DNA of 64,000 bases, taken from positions 186,001-250,000 of the forward strand of contig JAGKQI010000040.1 of NCBI GenBank assembly GCA_018806915.1, given 5' to 3'. The position numbers and the translations under genes were made by a program. Each line of letters opens with the position of its first letter. Position 1 is the first letter of the stretch. The notes beneath the pieces were generated by a model. The model saw only the letters and a program-made list of their open reading frames with translations. It searched no databases and was not told where the DNA came from. The stretch comes from Phytophthora colocasiae (Eukaryota; Oomycota; Peronosporomycetes; Peronosporales; Peronosporaceae). Shown here piece by piece: positions 31,838 through 42,936 of this stretch.

Positions 31838-33260
31838 TCATTTCTCGTCTTCCTTCGCCTCCACCACCAGTACAGCAGCGTCAATGATCGCACGTAAATC
31901 CTCCTTCTCCATGATGGCCCCACTGTCGTCACTGCGGGAAACTGCCATCGACTCGTCCTGGTACTGAGACGCGCGATCCACGAGACCATTCAACAAACTT
32001 TCCTCCAGTTCCAGAGTAGAAGCAGCTGGTAGATCGAAGCGGGTGATCACGTAACGCAGCCACGCAGCAACATCAGCACCTTGGAAGCCACTGGCAGCTG
32101 TCAGGCGGTCGGCTATATCCTCCAGTTTCTGCTGGAGCTCGTCGAAGAATGGATCCCCTTCATTATCGTTTGCCAACTCGAAATACCTGTCGAACACGAA
32201 CGGTAAGAAGGCGGTCGACACTTGAGCGTGTGGTAGATCCGAGATTCCACCCATAGAAACTGCCAGTGCTTGAGCTGCTCCAGTTCCCGACGAATTGGCA
32301 GCAATTCCGGATAGTAAACTACCAATTGCCAACTGTTCGCGTAGTGAAGCACCCTTGAGGTCCAATTTTCCTTCTTTTAAAGGAGCAGCGAGAGCTCCAG
32401 CGACAGCTTCCAACCCTTCCAGAGCCAACTTGGTAGTTTCTTCATCACAACCTAAAAGGTAACTCTCCAAACATTGACCTAAAGCTGTTAATGCACCTTG
32501 AACAGTAGCTCGAAGGGGTACAGTCAGCATTAACGTTGGGTCAATGATCACTGCCTGCAATTACGTTAACGTTTAGTAAAATTCAACTTCACTCAAACGT
32601 GCACTTTACCTCCGGGACGATCTCTTTTCCTGCTGCAAAGAGTAGCTTCGTCTCAGCGTCTTCTTCCAGCAACATTGCAGTCTTCGCTACTTCAGCACCA
32701 GATCCAGCGATGGTAGGGACAAGCAGCAGAGGAACAGCGTCAAGTTTCCCTTGCTGCAACTTAAGCTCGTTTTCGTCATCCTCGTCCACGAAAGACACAA
32801 AATCCGCCGCCCGACCTCCATTAGCCAACACAGCAGCTACAGCTCGTGCTGTATCCATTGCATTGCCTCCTCCAAAGGCCACAACACCGTCTGCACCTAC
32901 ACGCTGCGCAGTAGCGACGGCATGATCAACACCTTCAAGTGTTGCGCAGTCACGCACCAAAGTGTATTGGAAGCAGGGCACACCGGCCTGCATCAATAGG
33001 AACTCAGGGTATTGCGTCCTTGAGGCTGCAGCAGCGTCGCGGTCGCGAACGAGCAGCACCTTACGCATTCCACTGGAGCGACTCAAGGCTCCCAGTTGGG
33101 TTGCAGCAACTTTAGCACCGAAAATGACGCGTCCAGGCTGACCCAAAGCGCTGAGCTCACGCGGACGAGCATCGAAGTTGGATGAGATGCAGCGCACATG
33201 GGCCAGGGACTGTAGGGCTCGCGAGCGGAGCACTGGAGTGGAGCGTTGCAGGCGCATCAT
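31838..33260 (-). CDS. Iron-containing alcohol dehydrogenase-like protein, mitochondrial, metal site altered
   Basis: Two exons, 33260-32610 and 32554-31838, with a 55-bp GT..AG intron in phase 0; 455 residues. The N-terminus is Arg/Ser-rich without acids (MMRLQRSTPVLRSRALQSLA), like a mitochondrial presequence. The NAD-binding half keeps VAFGGGNAMDTAR and LLVPTIAGSGAE. The length and layout resemble hydroxyacid-oxoacid transhydrogenase (ADHFE1). In the C-terminal half the usual DALTHA-type ligand region reads TALGQCLESY, and the HxxxH region reads QALAVSMGG; only LPHA keeps a His. By my alignment three of four metal ligands are gone, so enzyme activity is doubtful. Confidence 0.82.
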
Positions 33261-33395
33261 GGTAATGTGTCTTGTGGTGCAGAGCTCGTTTTGACCAAGT
33301 CGATCGAATGTATCTATATTGGAATAGGGAGGTGAAAGGGTGTGGGGGACTGCAATTGTTTTTCATGAAACGTGGAGACTCCGAAAAAAAAAATG

Positions 33396-33762
33396 ATATA
33401 CACTTTCGTGAAACACGAGTTGAGAGGTGCTAGGTTCCTGCCGTGAACATTGTCAATTTATACCTGCATGCAGTTGAGATTGGTGTTGGTGAGGCCGCAG
33501 TCGTTGAAACCCTTTGGTTTCGAACCCCCTACTGCTGAAGTTCTACCTTCCTGAACATCAAATTTATACACTTTCGTGAAACGCGAGTTGAGAAACCAAG
33601 CACACAAGCGGTGCTAGGTTCCTTCCGCAGACATTGTCAATTCATATACTCTCATGAGGAAAAGATTGTGTTGATGAGGCCGTAGTCGTCGAAGTCCTTC
33701 GACAACTTGGTTTCGAACCCCCGACTGCTGAAGTTTTACCCCCTCCAGAACATCGAATTTGG
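33396..33762. repeat. Diverged tandem duplication, about 165-195 bp per copy
   Basis: Copies at about 33396-33563 and 33564-33762 share TATACACTTTCGTGAAAC.CG, GTGCTAGGTTCCT.CCG, GGTTTCGAACCCCC and CTGCTGAAGTT. Intergenic, between the Fe-ADH-like gene and the RXLR-like gene. No gene recognised here. Confidence 0.8.
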
Positions 33763-34139
33763 ATTCCTCGTACGTAATGGTCAGGCGATTTCAAGTTTTG
33801 ATATCATTTAGTTAGCAAAACGAGAAGTCCGACAACGGTTAATCAACTACTGTAAATTCTTCTTCATCGGATCCACAAAGTTGCCCAGAGCTACGTTTCT
33901 ACGTGTCGACAACTAATCGACAGCATCCATGAACTGTGGATCGCACACGCCGATAGGCGTCTGGCTCTAGACTCATAACACGAAGAAGAGTCGACACCAT
34001 CCCACGAAAATCTCGTCCTGCATCTTACCCCATCTTGTGCTAACCCGCATAATCTCTAGTGTCGGTTTACCATTGGAAAATGAACTGAAGGTTGGTTGGT
34101 CATTCGTGAAATCACTCCCAAGACGCCAAGCTTTCTCCT

Positions 34140-34505
34140 ATGCGCTTCTCAACCATCCTCTTCCTTCTCCTGGCTACGTTCGCCTTGAGCTGCTCGACAT
34201 TTGCAAGCGCCGCAGACGTTTCCCCCATCACGAATGACGAAGCTGTACCGAGTCAAAGTCTCAGAGGAAGCCGCAAGCTGGAAAATGAAGAGAGGCACCT
34301 GGATAAGCTGTCGAAACTGATTCATTCGGTGATGCGTACGACTGACAAAACTAAACCGGTGTCCAAGAAGATGAAGGCTCTGTTTTTACTCATTGGGCTC
34401 GGTGTTCCCGCGGGTTTAGGCTTCGCTGGAATTAAAGCAGTGAAAGGAATCCACGAGACGGACGCATCTCGCGGAGTGTACGATTCGGCGGGAAGTAGCG
34501 CTTAA
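34140..34505 (+). CDS. RXLR-like secreted effector (QSLR variant with EER)
   Basis: 121 residues. A signal peptide (MRFSTILFLLLATFALSCST) is followed by SQSLRGSRKLENEER, an RXLR-dEER-type region in which the first Arg is Gln. RXLR effectors are secreted and act inside host plant cells. The C-terminus has an SKKMKALFLLIGLG start of a hydrophobic helix (to about residue 105), which is similar to the two minus-strand effector-like genes near 62 kb. Intronless, as usual for this class. Its stop is 53 bp from the stop of the convergent NLP gene. Confidence 0.82.
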   Translation: MRFSTILFLLLATFALSCSTFASAADVSPITNDEAVPSQSLRGSRKLENEERHLDKLSKLIHSVMRTTDKTKPVSKKMKALFLLIGLGVPAGLGFAGIKAVKGIHETDASRGVYDSAGSSA

Positions 34506-34558
34506 GAATGTCTTGGTACGGTTTTCCAGCACAAATGGATCAACTCTTAAACGACAAT

Positions 34559-35275
34559 TCACTTTAAAAATGGCCAAGCCTTGCCCAATTTCGCTACAAA
34601 GTTACCGTCGTTCATCGGTACATTCGCCTTCCCGAAGTCCGTTGTGTTGAGTGCATAGCGAGCTGCTTCCGATAGTTGATCCCACATAATGAGGTCTTGA
34701 GTGTCTCCGCCCTTGGACGTGATGTCCAGCGCGTGGTTGATAGGCCAGTTGCTCTCGTAGTTGACCTTCACACTCGTGCCATCAACCGAGTCCGAGCTAG
34801 GAGGAATGTAGAACGAGTAACCACTGTGAGCCGAAGGAGACGCAGCCAAGATCGTGGGATTTGCAACCTCCGGGTTGTCGATCCACACCACGACGTGCTC
34901 CCAGTCGTGACGATGTCCGAGACCTGTCGAAGGTGAATCCTTGGGGAAATACCATGAGTACATGATGGCCCATTTGCCACTGTACCAAGTGGAACGTCCG
35001 TAGACTTGCGACCCCCAGCCAGAGCCTTTACACTTGCTACTGGGGGCTCCAGTGGGCTTCAGTCCGCCGCTGGTCTCTCCGGCTTCGTTCACTGCAGGGT
35101 ACGGGTGACATCCGTTGGTGATGTGGATCTGGGGCTTGAACTTGACTGCAGCCTTCTGGGAGATCGTTGTGGCTTCTGGTTGAGCGAAGGGAACGACTTG
35201 GTCGTGGGAGATAGTGCCAGCTTGAACGGAAGCGGTCGAGAGAGCGACAACGGTGAGGAGTCCCAAAAGGTTCAT
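34559..35275 (-). CDS. Nep1-like protein (NLP), necrosis-inducing type 1
   Basis: 238 residues from ATG 35275, chosen because it starts a signal peptide ([20 protein letters not shown]); the frame is open further upstream. It shows the NPP1-family core: two Cys near the N-terminal third (NGCHPYPAV and [10 protein letters not shown]), the conserved GHRHDWE heptapeptide, and a C-terminal LGKAWPF. Length and the Cys pair fit type 1 NLPs, which bind plant sphingolipids and damage dicot plasma membranes; that activity is known for the family, not shown here. The gene looks intact. Effector-rich neighbours suggest a role during plant infection. Confidence 0.93.
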   Translation of the reverse strand: MNLLGLLTVVALSTASVQAGTISHDQVVPFAQPEATTISQKAAVKFKPQIHITNGCHPYPAVNEAGETSGGLKPTGAPSSKCKGSGWGSQVYGRSTWYSGKWAIMYSWYFPKDSPSTGLGHRHDWEHVVVWIDNPEVANPTILAASPSAHSGYSFYIPPSSDSVDGTSVKVNYESNWPINHALDITSKGGDTQDLIMWDQLSEAARYALNTTDFGKANVPMNDGNFVAKLGKAWPFLK

Positions 35276-35941
35276 ACTGCGAGGCTTGAGGTGAGAACTC
35301 GACGAAGCAAATTGGGGAATGTTGCATGGAGTTACTGAGCTCTGCCATCGTTGTGAGGGACTGGGACCTGCTGGAAATCCGTAGCGGGCCAGAATCTGCA
35401 TCGATTTGAACTGTGGTCTCACCTTGGGTGAGCACGTACAGAGATCTCACCAGTCGCGCGTAGCTCACATCCTGGTGTTCTCCGCTCATCTGCCGGCAGG
35501 CAGGGGCTGCCGAAGCGGTACAGTACATGCATTGCCAATGAAGCGACAGAGCTGTAACTACATGTAGTTACTGCCGTCATTATTGTCGTTTCACTGTTAG
35601 AGATCAGCACCAACAGCATGGAGCAACTACATGGATTCTACTAGGCAGACGACCATCAAAGCAACATGAGATAGAGATCAAAAAGGATCCATGCAAACGC
35701 TGGCTTTGTCGTGCGGATAATGTGTAGAGAGAATCTGGTTGAATCGTGACTCATACACCTGGTTTTCACGCTGCGCTGGCTGTTGAAGTTTATATGTCGC
35801 CCTGTCGAATCTGGCGTCGAGCATTCACTGTAGGGAATCACTACGTTTTGCGGCCATCAGTAGGCTGGGTACATGTACATCGCTATTGATACAACGTGTC
35901 GAACTTTGCACTGAATTAAACGCGCGGGGTTATTGTCTAGT
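35276..35941. other. Intergenic, upstream of the NLP gene
   Basis: 666 bp between the NLP start and the HAD phosphatase stop. Contains no supported gene. NLP promoter elements should lie here but none is certain. Confidence 0.5.
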
Positions 35942-37294
35942 CTACAACTCGAGGAACTGGTACTGGGCACATCCGTTGTATGAGTCCACAGCCGACTCGT
36001 ACTTGACACCGTCTTCAGTACTGAAGCCAGAGGTGATCCAAGATCCAATGACCTGGTCCTGACCCTGCAGTAGGTAAGCGTTGTTGGTGTTGGGCTCCGT
36101 CGTGCCAAAGTACTCGCAAGCCTTGACGTAGAAGCCGTTGATGCAGCTGGAGTTGCCCTTGAGACGGTTGTTGGTATCGACAACGCCATCCCGAACCGTG
36201 TCCATCATCTCGCAGTCACCGTCCGAGTCACCCGAAGAGTAAATAGGAGGAGCCCCCTGGTGAATCGGTTCGAGGATGCTAGTGACGATCTTGGCCTTAC
36301 CAGGACCCCATGTGATCGGGTAGTCCTCCACCAAATCAGCGGTAAATCGACCTTCGTCGTCGGTTTTGAACCGGACGCCGTACACGTTGTCGTTCGGCAC
36401 GGTGTTGCCCAGTCCAAAGAAGTTGCCCGCTTCAGCGGCGTAGAGCTGAGGCGAAGCACTGATGATGTAGACGTCCACACCAGCAGCACGAAGTGCACGC
36501 ATCGTTGACTCCTGTCCGTTAAAGTATCGCAGTCCCTTAGTGTACGAGCCCTCGACTTGAAGAGCGCCGGTTGACGTGTAGGTAGGAGCTTCCAGCGCCT
36601 GACCTAAGTTCCAACGGATGCTGGATCGAATCAGAGTTTTGATTTCATCGATCTTCATACCGACGAGCAGGTGGGGGAATACCGTCATGGCGATGGTCTG
36701 AGAGCAGTCCGAGTGGTCGTCACCTCCGTCCATGGCCTCGAGGCCGTAGAGAAGGAAGCCCATCTTGGCTCGGAAGTTCTGGTACTCGGTGGTCTCCTTG
36801 ATCTCGTCTAGGGTGACGTTGGAGGCTGTGCCGTTGCTGGTCAAATTGTACGTAGGAGCAACATAGGCGTCGTATAGCACCTTGTAGTCCTTGGCAGTCT
36901 CTTCCAGTGCAGTCGCCAGCGTCACGTCCGTACCGTTCACGTCCTGTCCGAGCACTGAGTTGGTACCGTTAACGAGACAGATATCGCTGCTGCTGGCGTT
37001 GTAACCCAGAGAGAAGACGGACTCGAAGTTTTCCGGGGTGAAGCGGAAGTTGAGGTTGTCCACCTGGTAGAAGACCGACGTGTACGAGATGTCTCCGAAC
37101 ATGCACGTGTTGTCCCAGTCGAAGACGGCGTAGGCCTCTCCGTCGCCACGGACGGCGCTGACATTGGCCAGCAGGTTGCCCACCACTTCGTTGTTGTAGT
37201 CCGGAGCCTCCGCAGTGAGGAAGAAGTTGTTGGCGGCGGCACTGGCAGCCAGAAGAGCCGTAGAGATCATCGAAGCAGCGAAGACGCGGACCAT
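35942..37294 (-). CDS. Secreted HAD-superfamily phosphatase (phosphorylcholine phosphatase-like)
   Basis: 450 residues with a signal peptide (MVRVFAASMISTALLAASAA). HAD motif I is FDWDNTCMFGD (Asp59 and Asp61), motif II is IISASPQ, and a motif IV-like acidic patch is SSGDSDGDCEMM. The overall layout, with a large cap between motifs I and II, fits the PchP-like phosphorylcholine phosphatase group. Several N-x-S/T sites and Cys pairs fit an extracellular protein. It could release phosphate from phosphorylcholine or similar esters outside the cell; the substrate is inferred. No introns are needed. Confidence 0.8.
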   Translation of the reverse strand: MVRVFAASMISTALLAASAAANNFFLTAEAPDYNNEVVGNLLANVSAVRGDGEAYAVFDWDNTCMFGDISYTSVFYQVDNLNFRFTPENFESVFSLGYNASSSDICLVNGTNSVLGQDVNGTDVTLATALEETAKDYKVLYDAYVAPTYNLTSNGTASNVTLDEIKETTEYQNFRAKMGFLLYGLEAMDGGDDHSDCSQTIAMTVFPHLLVGMKIDEIKTLIRSSIRWNLGQALEAPTYTSTGALQVEGSYTKGLRYFNGQESTMRALRAAGVDVYIISASPQLYAAEAGNFFGLGNTVPNDNVYGVRFKTDDEGRFTADLVEDYPITWGPGKAKIVTSILEPIHQGAPPIYSSGDSDGDCEMMDTVRDGVVDTNNRLKGNSSCINGFYVKACEYFGTTEPNTNNAYLLQGQDQVIGSWITSGFSTEDGVKYESAVDSYNGCAQYQFLEL

Positions 37295-37632
37295 GGCTGG
37301 AAGTTGTCGGGTTCCGAGGCAAATTTAGGAATGACAGGCCGTGAGAGCTTCGAGACTCGAGCTGAAGCCGACGTTCCCCATGTGGGATCGACGGAGAGGA
37401 TGTGGGGGAACGCCACGCTCTGCTTGTCAATCTAGGACAAGATCTTAAGACCACATCAAATCCCTGAAAAACACCATGACACATGACAAACACAAAGCGG
37501 TGCAGTTTAGCTACAACATTACAAAAGGCGAACACAAGGAACGTCTAAGTGACCACACGGATTTGTGGGGAACCACAAAGGAACGTTGAGCTGCGCAATA
37601 TTAGCCTATCCGTGATCTCTCTTTAGTTACTT

Positions 37633-39571
37633 TTGTCCAATCAAAATTCTAGTCAAGGGATCGATCGATGGCAGTGGTTGCTCGAGTATCCGCTGCCACT
37701 CACTTCCGAACGAAGCCAACCACTCTCTACTTCCAAGATGCCAAGCCCTCGGCCCTGGAGTCTGCTCTGCAGCAGCTTTTCGCTCGAGGATGCAGCACTG
37801 TTGCTGCAAGACATGAAAACATGGAAGACTGTCAAGAGCCACCTCATGTCGTGCACTTCTTGCAGCATCAGCGCTCCGCACTCGATGCGCTACAAGGTGC
37901 TACGATGCGCCTGCAACATTTGCAAGGATGCTGCCCCCTACTTTCCGTGCCCTTGGCGCCTAAAGGTGTTGGTGTGCCAAGAAAACCAAACGGTTGACAT
38001 CTACGAGCACGGTCAGCATCATTCGCGAGCCCAGTCCCCTCAAAGCGCGGTCTCACACCACTGCAGCGTGTTTTCATCAAGGAGCTCGCGCGCGAGAACC
38101 TCATGCCTCAGCGCATTCTGCACGCTTTGGGGCGCAAGTTTAACCTCCGGCCTGCTACGCTACCATCGCTGCGAACGGTGCAAAATGTCGTGCACTACTA
38201 CCGCCGCAGCCGCCTTGGAGGGAACGATAAGCACCGGGAGATAAAAGAGTTTGTCCGTCGCCTCGCATTTAGTGGACGTGAAGGCGAGCATGACGCCTTC
38301 ACGTTCACTAACGACTACGACGAGGATGGAGTGCCCATTGTGGGAAATGGATCGGACGCTCGTCCGTTCTTGGTGGGCATGACGACCAAGGCACTTCTCC
38401 GCAATGCCGTCCGCGATTCCGGTACTTTTGTGCTGCACATGGATGCAACGTTTAAGTTGAATGCGGCCGGATACCCGGTCCTCGTGTGCGGCATCACCGA
38501 TGCTGCGCGAACTTTCCATCTCGTGGCTATATTCATCTCATCGCAGATGCAAGAAGGGCATTTTGTTGCAGCGCTCGTCGCATTGCGACGTATGTATGCG
38601 CGTGTGAATGGCGCTGAGATTAACGTTAAGTACGTCCTTGGGGATGCTGATAAGGCCCAGCGCAACGCGTTTGCTGAAGTATTCGGGGCCGACTGTGACT
38701 TTAGCTATCTGATGTGTTTCTACCACGTCGTTGCTAAGCTACGTGAGAAGGCGCGATGCCTCAGTCAAGAGCTCTCGGCGTTAGTCTTTAAAGGGTCTAC
38801 GATCTCCACTTCTGTGCCAGTGAAACTGAATACGAGAACCGAAAGACGGCCATGCTGGAGACGTGGGCTGCGCACCCAGACTTGTTGGCCTTCAGCGCCT
38901 ACGTCAAGACGCAATGGTTGCAAGGGCACTTTACAAAGTGGCAGTGCTACCATACGCCACCGGGGTTCGCCACCACCAACAACCCCGTTGAGCAGTTTAA
39001 CCGGGCACTAAAGCGCGACTACACGCACCACCGGCAGCTCAAGATGGGGCTGCTGCTCGTGCAGCTACTTGATTGCTGCAACCACCGATCCATGGCTCTG
39101 CCGATTTTCTCGCTGAAGCCGACATGCCCTGTGACGCTACGGACGCGTACGAGTGGCCTCCGACGCCGCGATTTGCTGCAGGAGAACGTCGTGACGCGCA
39201 GCAGCATAGACTTTCTTCTCGGGGATGCGGACCCAGAGCTAGTGCACGTCCGAGCAGTTGCTCCTCCCCGGTCGTTCAGTCCTGAGCTGAATCGCGCGCG
39301 TGAAGAGATGGAAATTTCCGCTCAGTTTGGGGTGCAGTACGCTCGCATGGAGATTGAAGGTCAACCACGCACGGGGTGGCCTGTCGATCTGCGCACTGCA
39401 TTCTGCCCGTGCCGCTACTACCTGAAGATGGGGTATTGCTGCCACCTGCTGTTCGCCCAGCAGTCGCGCATGGTGGTGGATGCAGCTGGCGACGAGGTGC
39501 TCGTGAACCGCAAGCGACTCAAGAAGGCTGGTCGTCCCCAGAATGCCGGTCATGCCCTTCAGCGTCTGTGA
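37633..39571 (+). pseudogene. MULE transposase with SWIM zinc finger, frameshifted twice
   Basis: Three frames in series: up to about 38045 (MRYKVLRCACNICKDAAPYF, a Cys-rich start), 38045-38790 (TVQNVVHYYRRSRLGG; FVLHMDATFKLNA with the first Asp; VKYVLGDADKAQRNAF; LMCFYHVVAKLREKA) and 38790-39571 (FTKWQCYHTPPGFATTNNPV, then a SWIM finger FCPCRYYLKMGYCCHLLFA). The order matches Mutator-like transposases. One-base shifts at about 38045 and 38795 break it. No clear terminal inverted repeats were found around it. It is a different family from the MULE inside the pectate lyase. Confidence 0.8.
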
Positions 39572-40996
39572 TTCAGAGTAATTGCAATGGCCGCCACCGA
39601 GTTGTAACTGCATTGCTCGTGCGTCGTAGGACATGTAGGAGCAGCATCGTCGAATAAAACAACACCAACGAGATGAAAATGCTCACATAATTCATTATTT
39701 CATGTTACCTACAACCATAACAACCCAAAGTATTAGCTCATGATGCAAGACACAGCTTCACGCATTCATACACACGCACCATTTGTACAACACCGAGTCT
39801 TGCCGTGACACCACGTGTACCAAGCACAGCTGCCCACGAAGACGTGCCGGTCGTTGAGGTCTCTCGGCTACTGAGCCCTTCATGTCCTGCAAGCCACGCC
39901 CTGCCAGCCTCCGAGCCCCGCCAGCCGCCGAGCGCTTTCAACCGTCCGAGCACTTCCAACGCTTCCAACCGTCCGAGCGCTGCCAGCCTCCGAGCCGCTC
40001 GTCCCGATCCCACCGAGGCCGTCGCCGCCGTCGGCCCTTGAGAGCGCGCTGCTGCCTCCGGCCGCCGAGTCTGCAACGCGCCACGAAATCTTGAATGAGA
40101 GTCACCGATCAACCACCCGTTGGGGGAGGGCTAGGGATAAACAATTTTTCGCTTGCGTTTCGCGCCACGCCACCATCCAGCCTCGTTTCTGCCATTGTGC
40201 TGAGCTGGGCTTTATGGTGTTGATCAGGGATTTTGAGGTGTTTATCGTATTTTGTGTCAATCTAGGCAGTGGTTACAGACGTGTGTTTTGTTCAGCAATT
40301 CCATGCGCGGAGGCTTTGAATCTCCACTGACGTTGACGTTTCGGCAGAGTTTCGAGGCGAAATGATCGACAAACCCTCTTTTAACACACACAAGACGGCT
40401 CTCTGTGCGGTAGGAGCCTCAAACACGGCGCATCTCCAGTCTCCGCTCCGCACGTTTAGCTCACTTCGCCTCGGCTACTTGTACAGAGCAAGCTAGGCCA
40501 TTGCTGGTATTTTCGCTGCTGTACGAGGATATTAGCTTGTGTTGTCATTGCTATAAACTGCTTCCTTCGTAGTAGAAGTTTATGGCAAAGGCATTATGTG
40601 CCAGTAGTTGTACTGGGGATGAGTGAACCGAATACCTTCGAGTCGGAAAAATTGCTTTCAATAGAGAATTCAATACAAACTTCAAAATAAAGCGAGTGTA
40701 GAAATCGCGTTAAACAAAGGACCGGTGTCAAGCGATCATTCAAAGTCCATCAGTCAGATTCGAGCGAATCTGAGCGAAGACATCAGTGGCACCGGCTCAA
40801 GTGTTCTCTAGCTCTTCACTACGTTCGCATGGGTCTCTGAAGCCACGGGTTTCGAAACTTTCTCGTCTCGTCCAAGCTCTGCTGTATCTATTTATCAATA
40901 TATTTTATCGGAGTTTGATTTTTGAGGATAAATCCACATATGTCGAGTTGAAACCGGACTCATTCAGGAAAAAAACCCCAGTAAAACTGCTCTCTA
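39572..40996. other. Intergenic, no gene recognised
   Basis: About 1.4 kb. At 39,880-40,010 there is a short low-complexity run built on CCGTCCGAGC/GCCTCCGAGC. The rest has no supported feature up to the LTR at 40,997. Confidence 0.55.
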
Positions 40997-41536
40997 TGTC
41001 GCGCACCTCCCCGGCTGGGTCGGTACCTGTGGCTGTTTGGGTGAGTACAGTCCTGAGTGGGGCCTCGGAGTTCGTCGAAGTAGAGTCTAGTAGAACGCTT
41101 TTAGTAATATAAAAATACGTAAATTTGTTCTTGTCTTCTCTCGACCAGGGAAATTCGCAACTAAAGAAATAGGGGGAGCGATAGCACAACGCTCCTAGGG
41201 ACGACACCTCGTCCACTTCACACACCGGGGCCTATGACCTGCCATCCGTCCTTGCAGTAGTCACCTGTCGCCCAACGAGAGTAGCATCTTCCCACCTTCA
41301 GGGGCGTCCATTGGTCCGAGCAGCTCTGCGGACCTCCACGCTTCCGGATCACGAGCGTCTAGCGCCATCTTTCCAAGGGGCACATCCCCCTAGAGACACG
41401 GTACCACAGGAACGGTACCGGGAGTGTAGCCTCTGGGTGGTGTAGCCATCCTACGGGTCCTAGGTCGGGTCCTCATCCTAGCTTGGCTCGAGTCCACCAC
41501 CGCTGGAATGGGTCCTGCAATCCCGGGTACGGGACA
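40997..41536 (-). repeat. 3' LTR of gypsy element 4
   Basis: Begins TGTCCCGTACCC and ends GCGCGACA on the element strand. A polypurine tract (GTCGGGGGGAA, 41548-41537 on the minus strand) lies directly inside. Confidence 0.95.
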
Positions 41537-42717
41537 TTCCCCCCGACTAGACGTTCGCCGTCCTCGGCGAACACGGTGTTGGAACTCGTCAGCCAAGCCC
41601 CGTAGTGATTCGACCATGTAGGCGTCGGCCGTCGTGAAGTGTTCCGGCATCGAAGCTCGACGAGCAGAAACGCTAGCGGCAGGTGAAGGTCCTTCTTCAG
41701 GCTCGTCCTCTGACGAGGCTGACTCTTCATTCCCTCCGCGATCACCCTCCTCACTAGACGCCTCTTCCTTGGGCATCACTTCTGGCCCACGTAGACGTTG
41801 CAGGCTAGCTTCCTCCGCACGGTAACGCTCGTCAGCGTTCCTCTGCACGCTGTCCAAAGCTTCTTCAATGATTCCTCGAGGAGCAATCTTGCGCAGACGA
41901 CCTCCACGGTCTCCCAGGCGCCATCCATGCGTTACTAGACCGACAACGGCCACGACTCCGGTGATATTATACCCCCAAGAAGTCCATCTCTCACCGTAGT
42001 TCAGCACATTCAGGACAGCCAACACACGACCACACCTGTGCTTCCGCACAGCACAAACTCCAGTAGATCGTATAGCATCATTGGCAGATGTATAGCCATC
42101 GAAAGCGTTAGAAGCGTTATCCAGCACAGTCCTTGCACGCCAGCATACACGCGTCTCCAAGCGTTCACGCTTCCCTCCCTCCAGGCCTGGTAGTAGCGTC
42201 TAGCTGACTCAGTAGTTTCCAGCAAAAGGTCGGGACCGTACTCTCCGAACGTGATCTGTCCCGCAACCCACCAACTTCGGTGCATTTGTCCATAGCGACC
42301 GTACTCGAGAGCGTTCTGCTCCAATACTTGAACAGGGACAGCAAAGAGAGCGCTCCACAGAGCAAAACCGTAGGCTAAACCGTTCAACTGACGCAAAGCA
42401 GGGTTCCGCATCACTTCCTGGTATCGCGCCGTGAAGTCAAGCCACATACCACCGTTCAAACGAGTCACTCTCCACGCCTCGGCACCAAACGTCCAGAACA
42501 CATTCCTCAGGGGCGTTGTCACAATCCAGACGAGAACCGTTCCCAAGTAAACCGGCAATAGCTCCCAGCGAGCGTACTCCACGAGCACAGAGCTCGCCCA
42601 TTCGTCCATTAGTCCTTCCTGCGAGTGGTGAGACCAAAACGGAAATGGCCCCTTTGGCAACTTCCGACTCGAGCGTTCGGTCAGTTCCCCAGAGCTATCG
42701 CACGCTGCAGTACCCAA
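41390..42717 (-). CDS. Membrane-protein ORF downstream of pol (ORF3), two overlapping frames
   Basis: Minus strand, same direction as gag-pol and placed between pol and the 3' LTR, where envelope-like genes sit in other gypsy elements. Frame one (42717-42010, 235 residues) has hydrophobic segments LLPVYLGTVLVWIVTTPL, LNGLAYGFALWSALFAVPV and LCWITLLTLSMAIHLPMMLY. Frame two (42160-41390, 256 residues) continues with VLAVLNVLNY and NITGVVAVVGLVTHG, then an acidic Ser/Glu tail, and ends within the LTR. The frames overlap by about 150 bp, so a frameshift (mutational or programmed) or a splice could join them. No homologue is recognised. Envelope-like function is only a positional guess. Confidence 0.55.
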
Positions 42718-42936
42718 AACCAGTCACCTGGCATCATCGAAGGTATTTCCTTTCAACCATCGAGACTCGATAGTCCAATCCACCCACCAACCGTAGTTAG
42801 TAGTCAAAATCGGTCCATTTGGATCACACGCTTCACTTTCTCGGATAAGGCCTTCGCAAAGTCCCAACGAGAAAGGGGCTCTTTCTCACATTACAGTTCC
42901 TTCCACGTCGAGAACACCACCGGCAACAACGTCGTC
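42718..42936. promoter_or_regulatory. Short spacer between divergent ORF3 and antisense ORF
   Basis: 219 bp separates the ORF3 start (minus) from the antisense ORF start (plus). Such an arrangement would suit a shared bidirectional promoter. A CCATTTGGAT phrase near 42819 and a TTCACTTTCTCGG phrase near 42832 resemble loosely the oomycete initiator/FPR pattern. Promoter activity is inferred. Confidence 0.35.

Noticed and set aside
33490..33540. Possible tRNA suggested by GGTTTCGAACCCCC
   Set aside because: No acceptor stem, D-arm or anticodon arm could be built on either strand.
34506..35422. Longer NLP start at 35422
   Set aside because: The upstream 49 codons precede a typical signal peptide at 35275, and the resulting length fits the family better.
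39805..40094. ORFs in the Pro/Arg/Ser-rich stretch
   Set aside because: Built on a GAGC/CCGTCC low-complexity repeat with no supporting motif.
42625..42936. Extra 104 codons at the start of the antisense ORF
   Set aside because: Open by chance over the divergent ORF3 start. The ATG at 42937 begins the compositionally distinct protein, though the longer form cannot be excluded.
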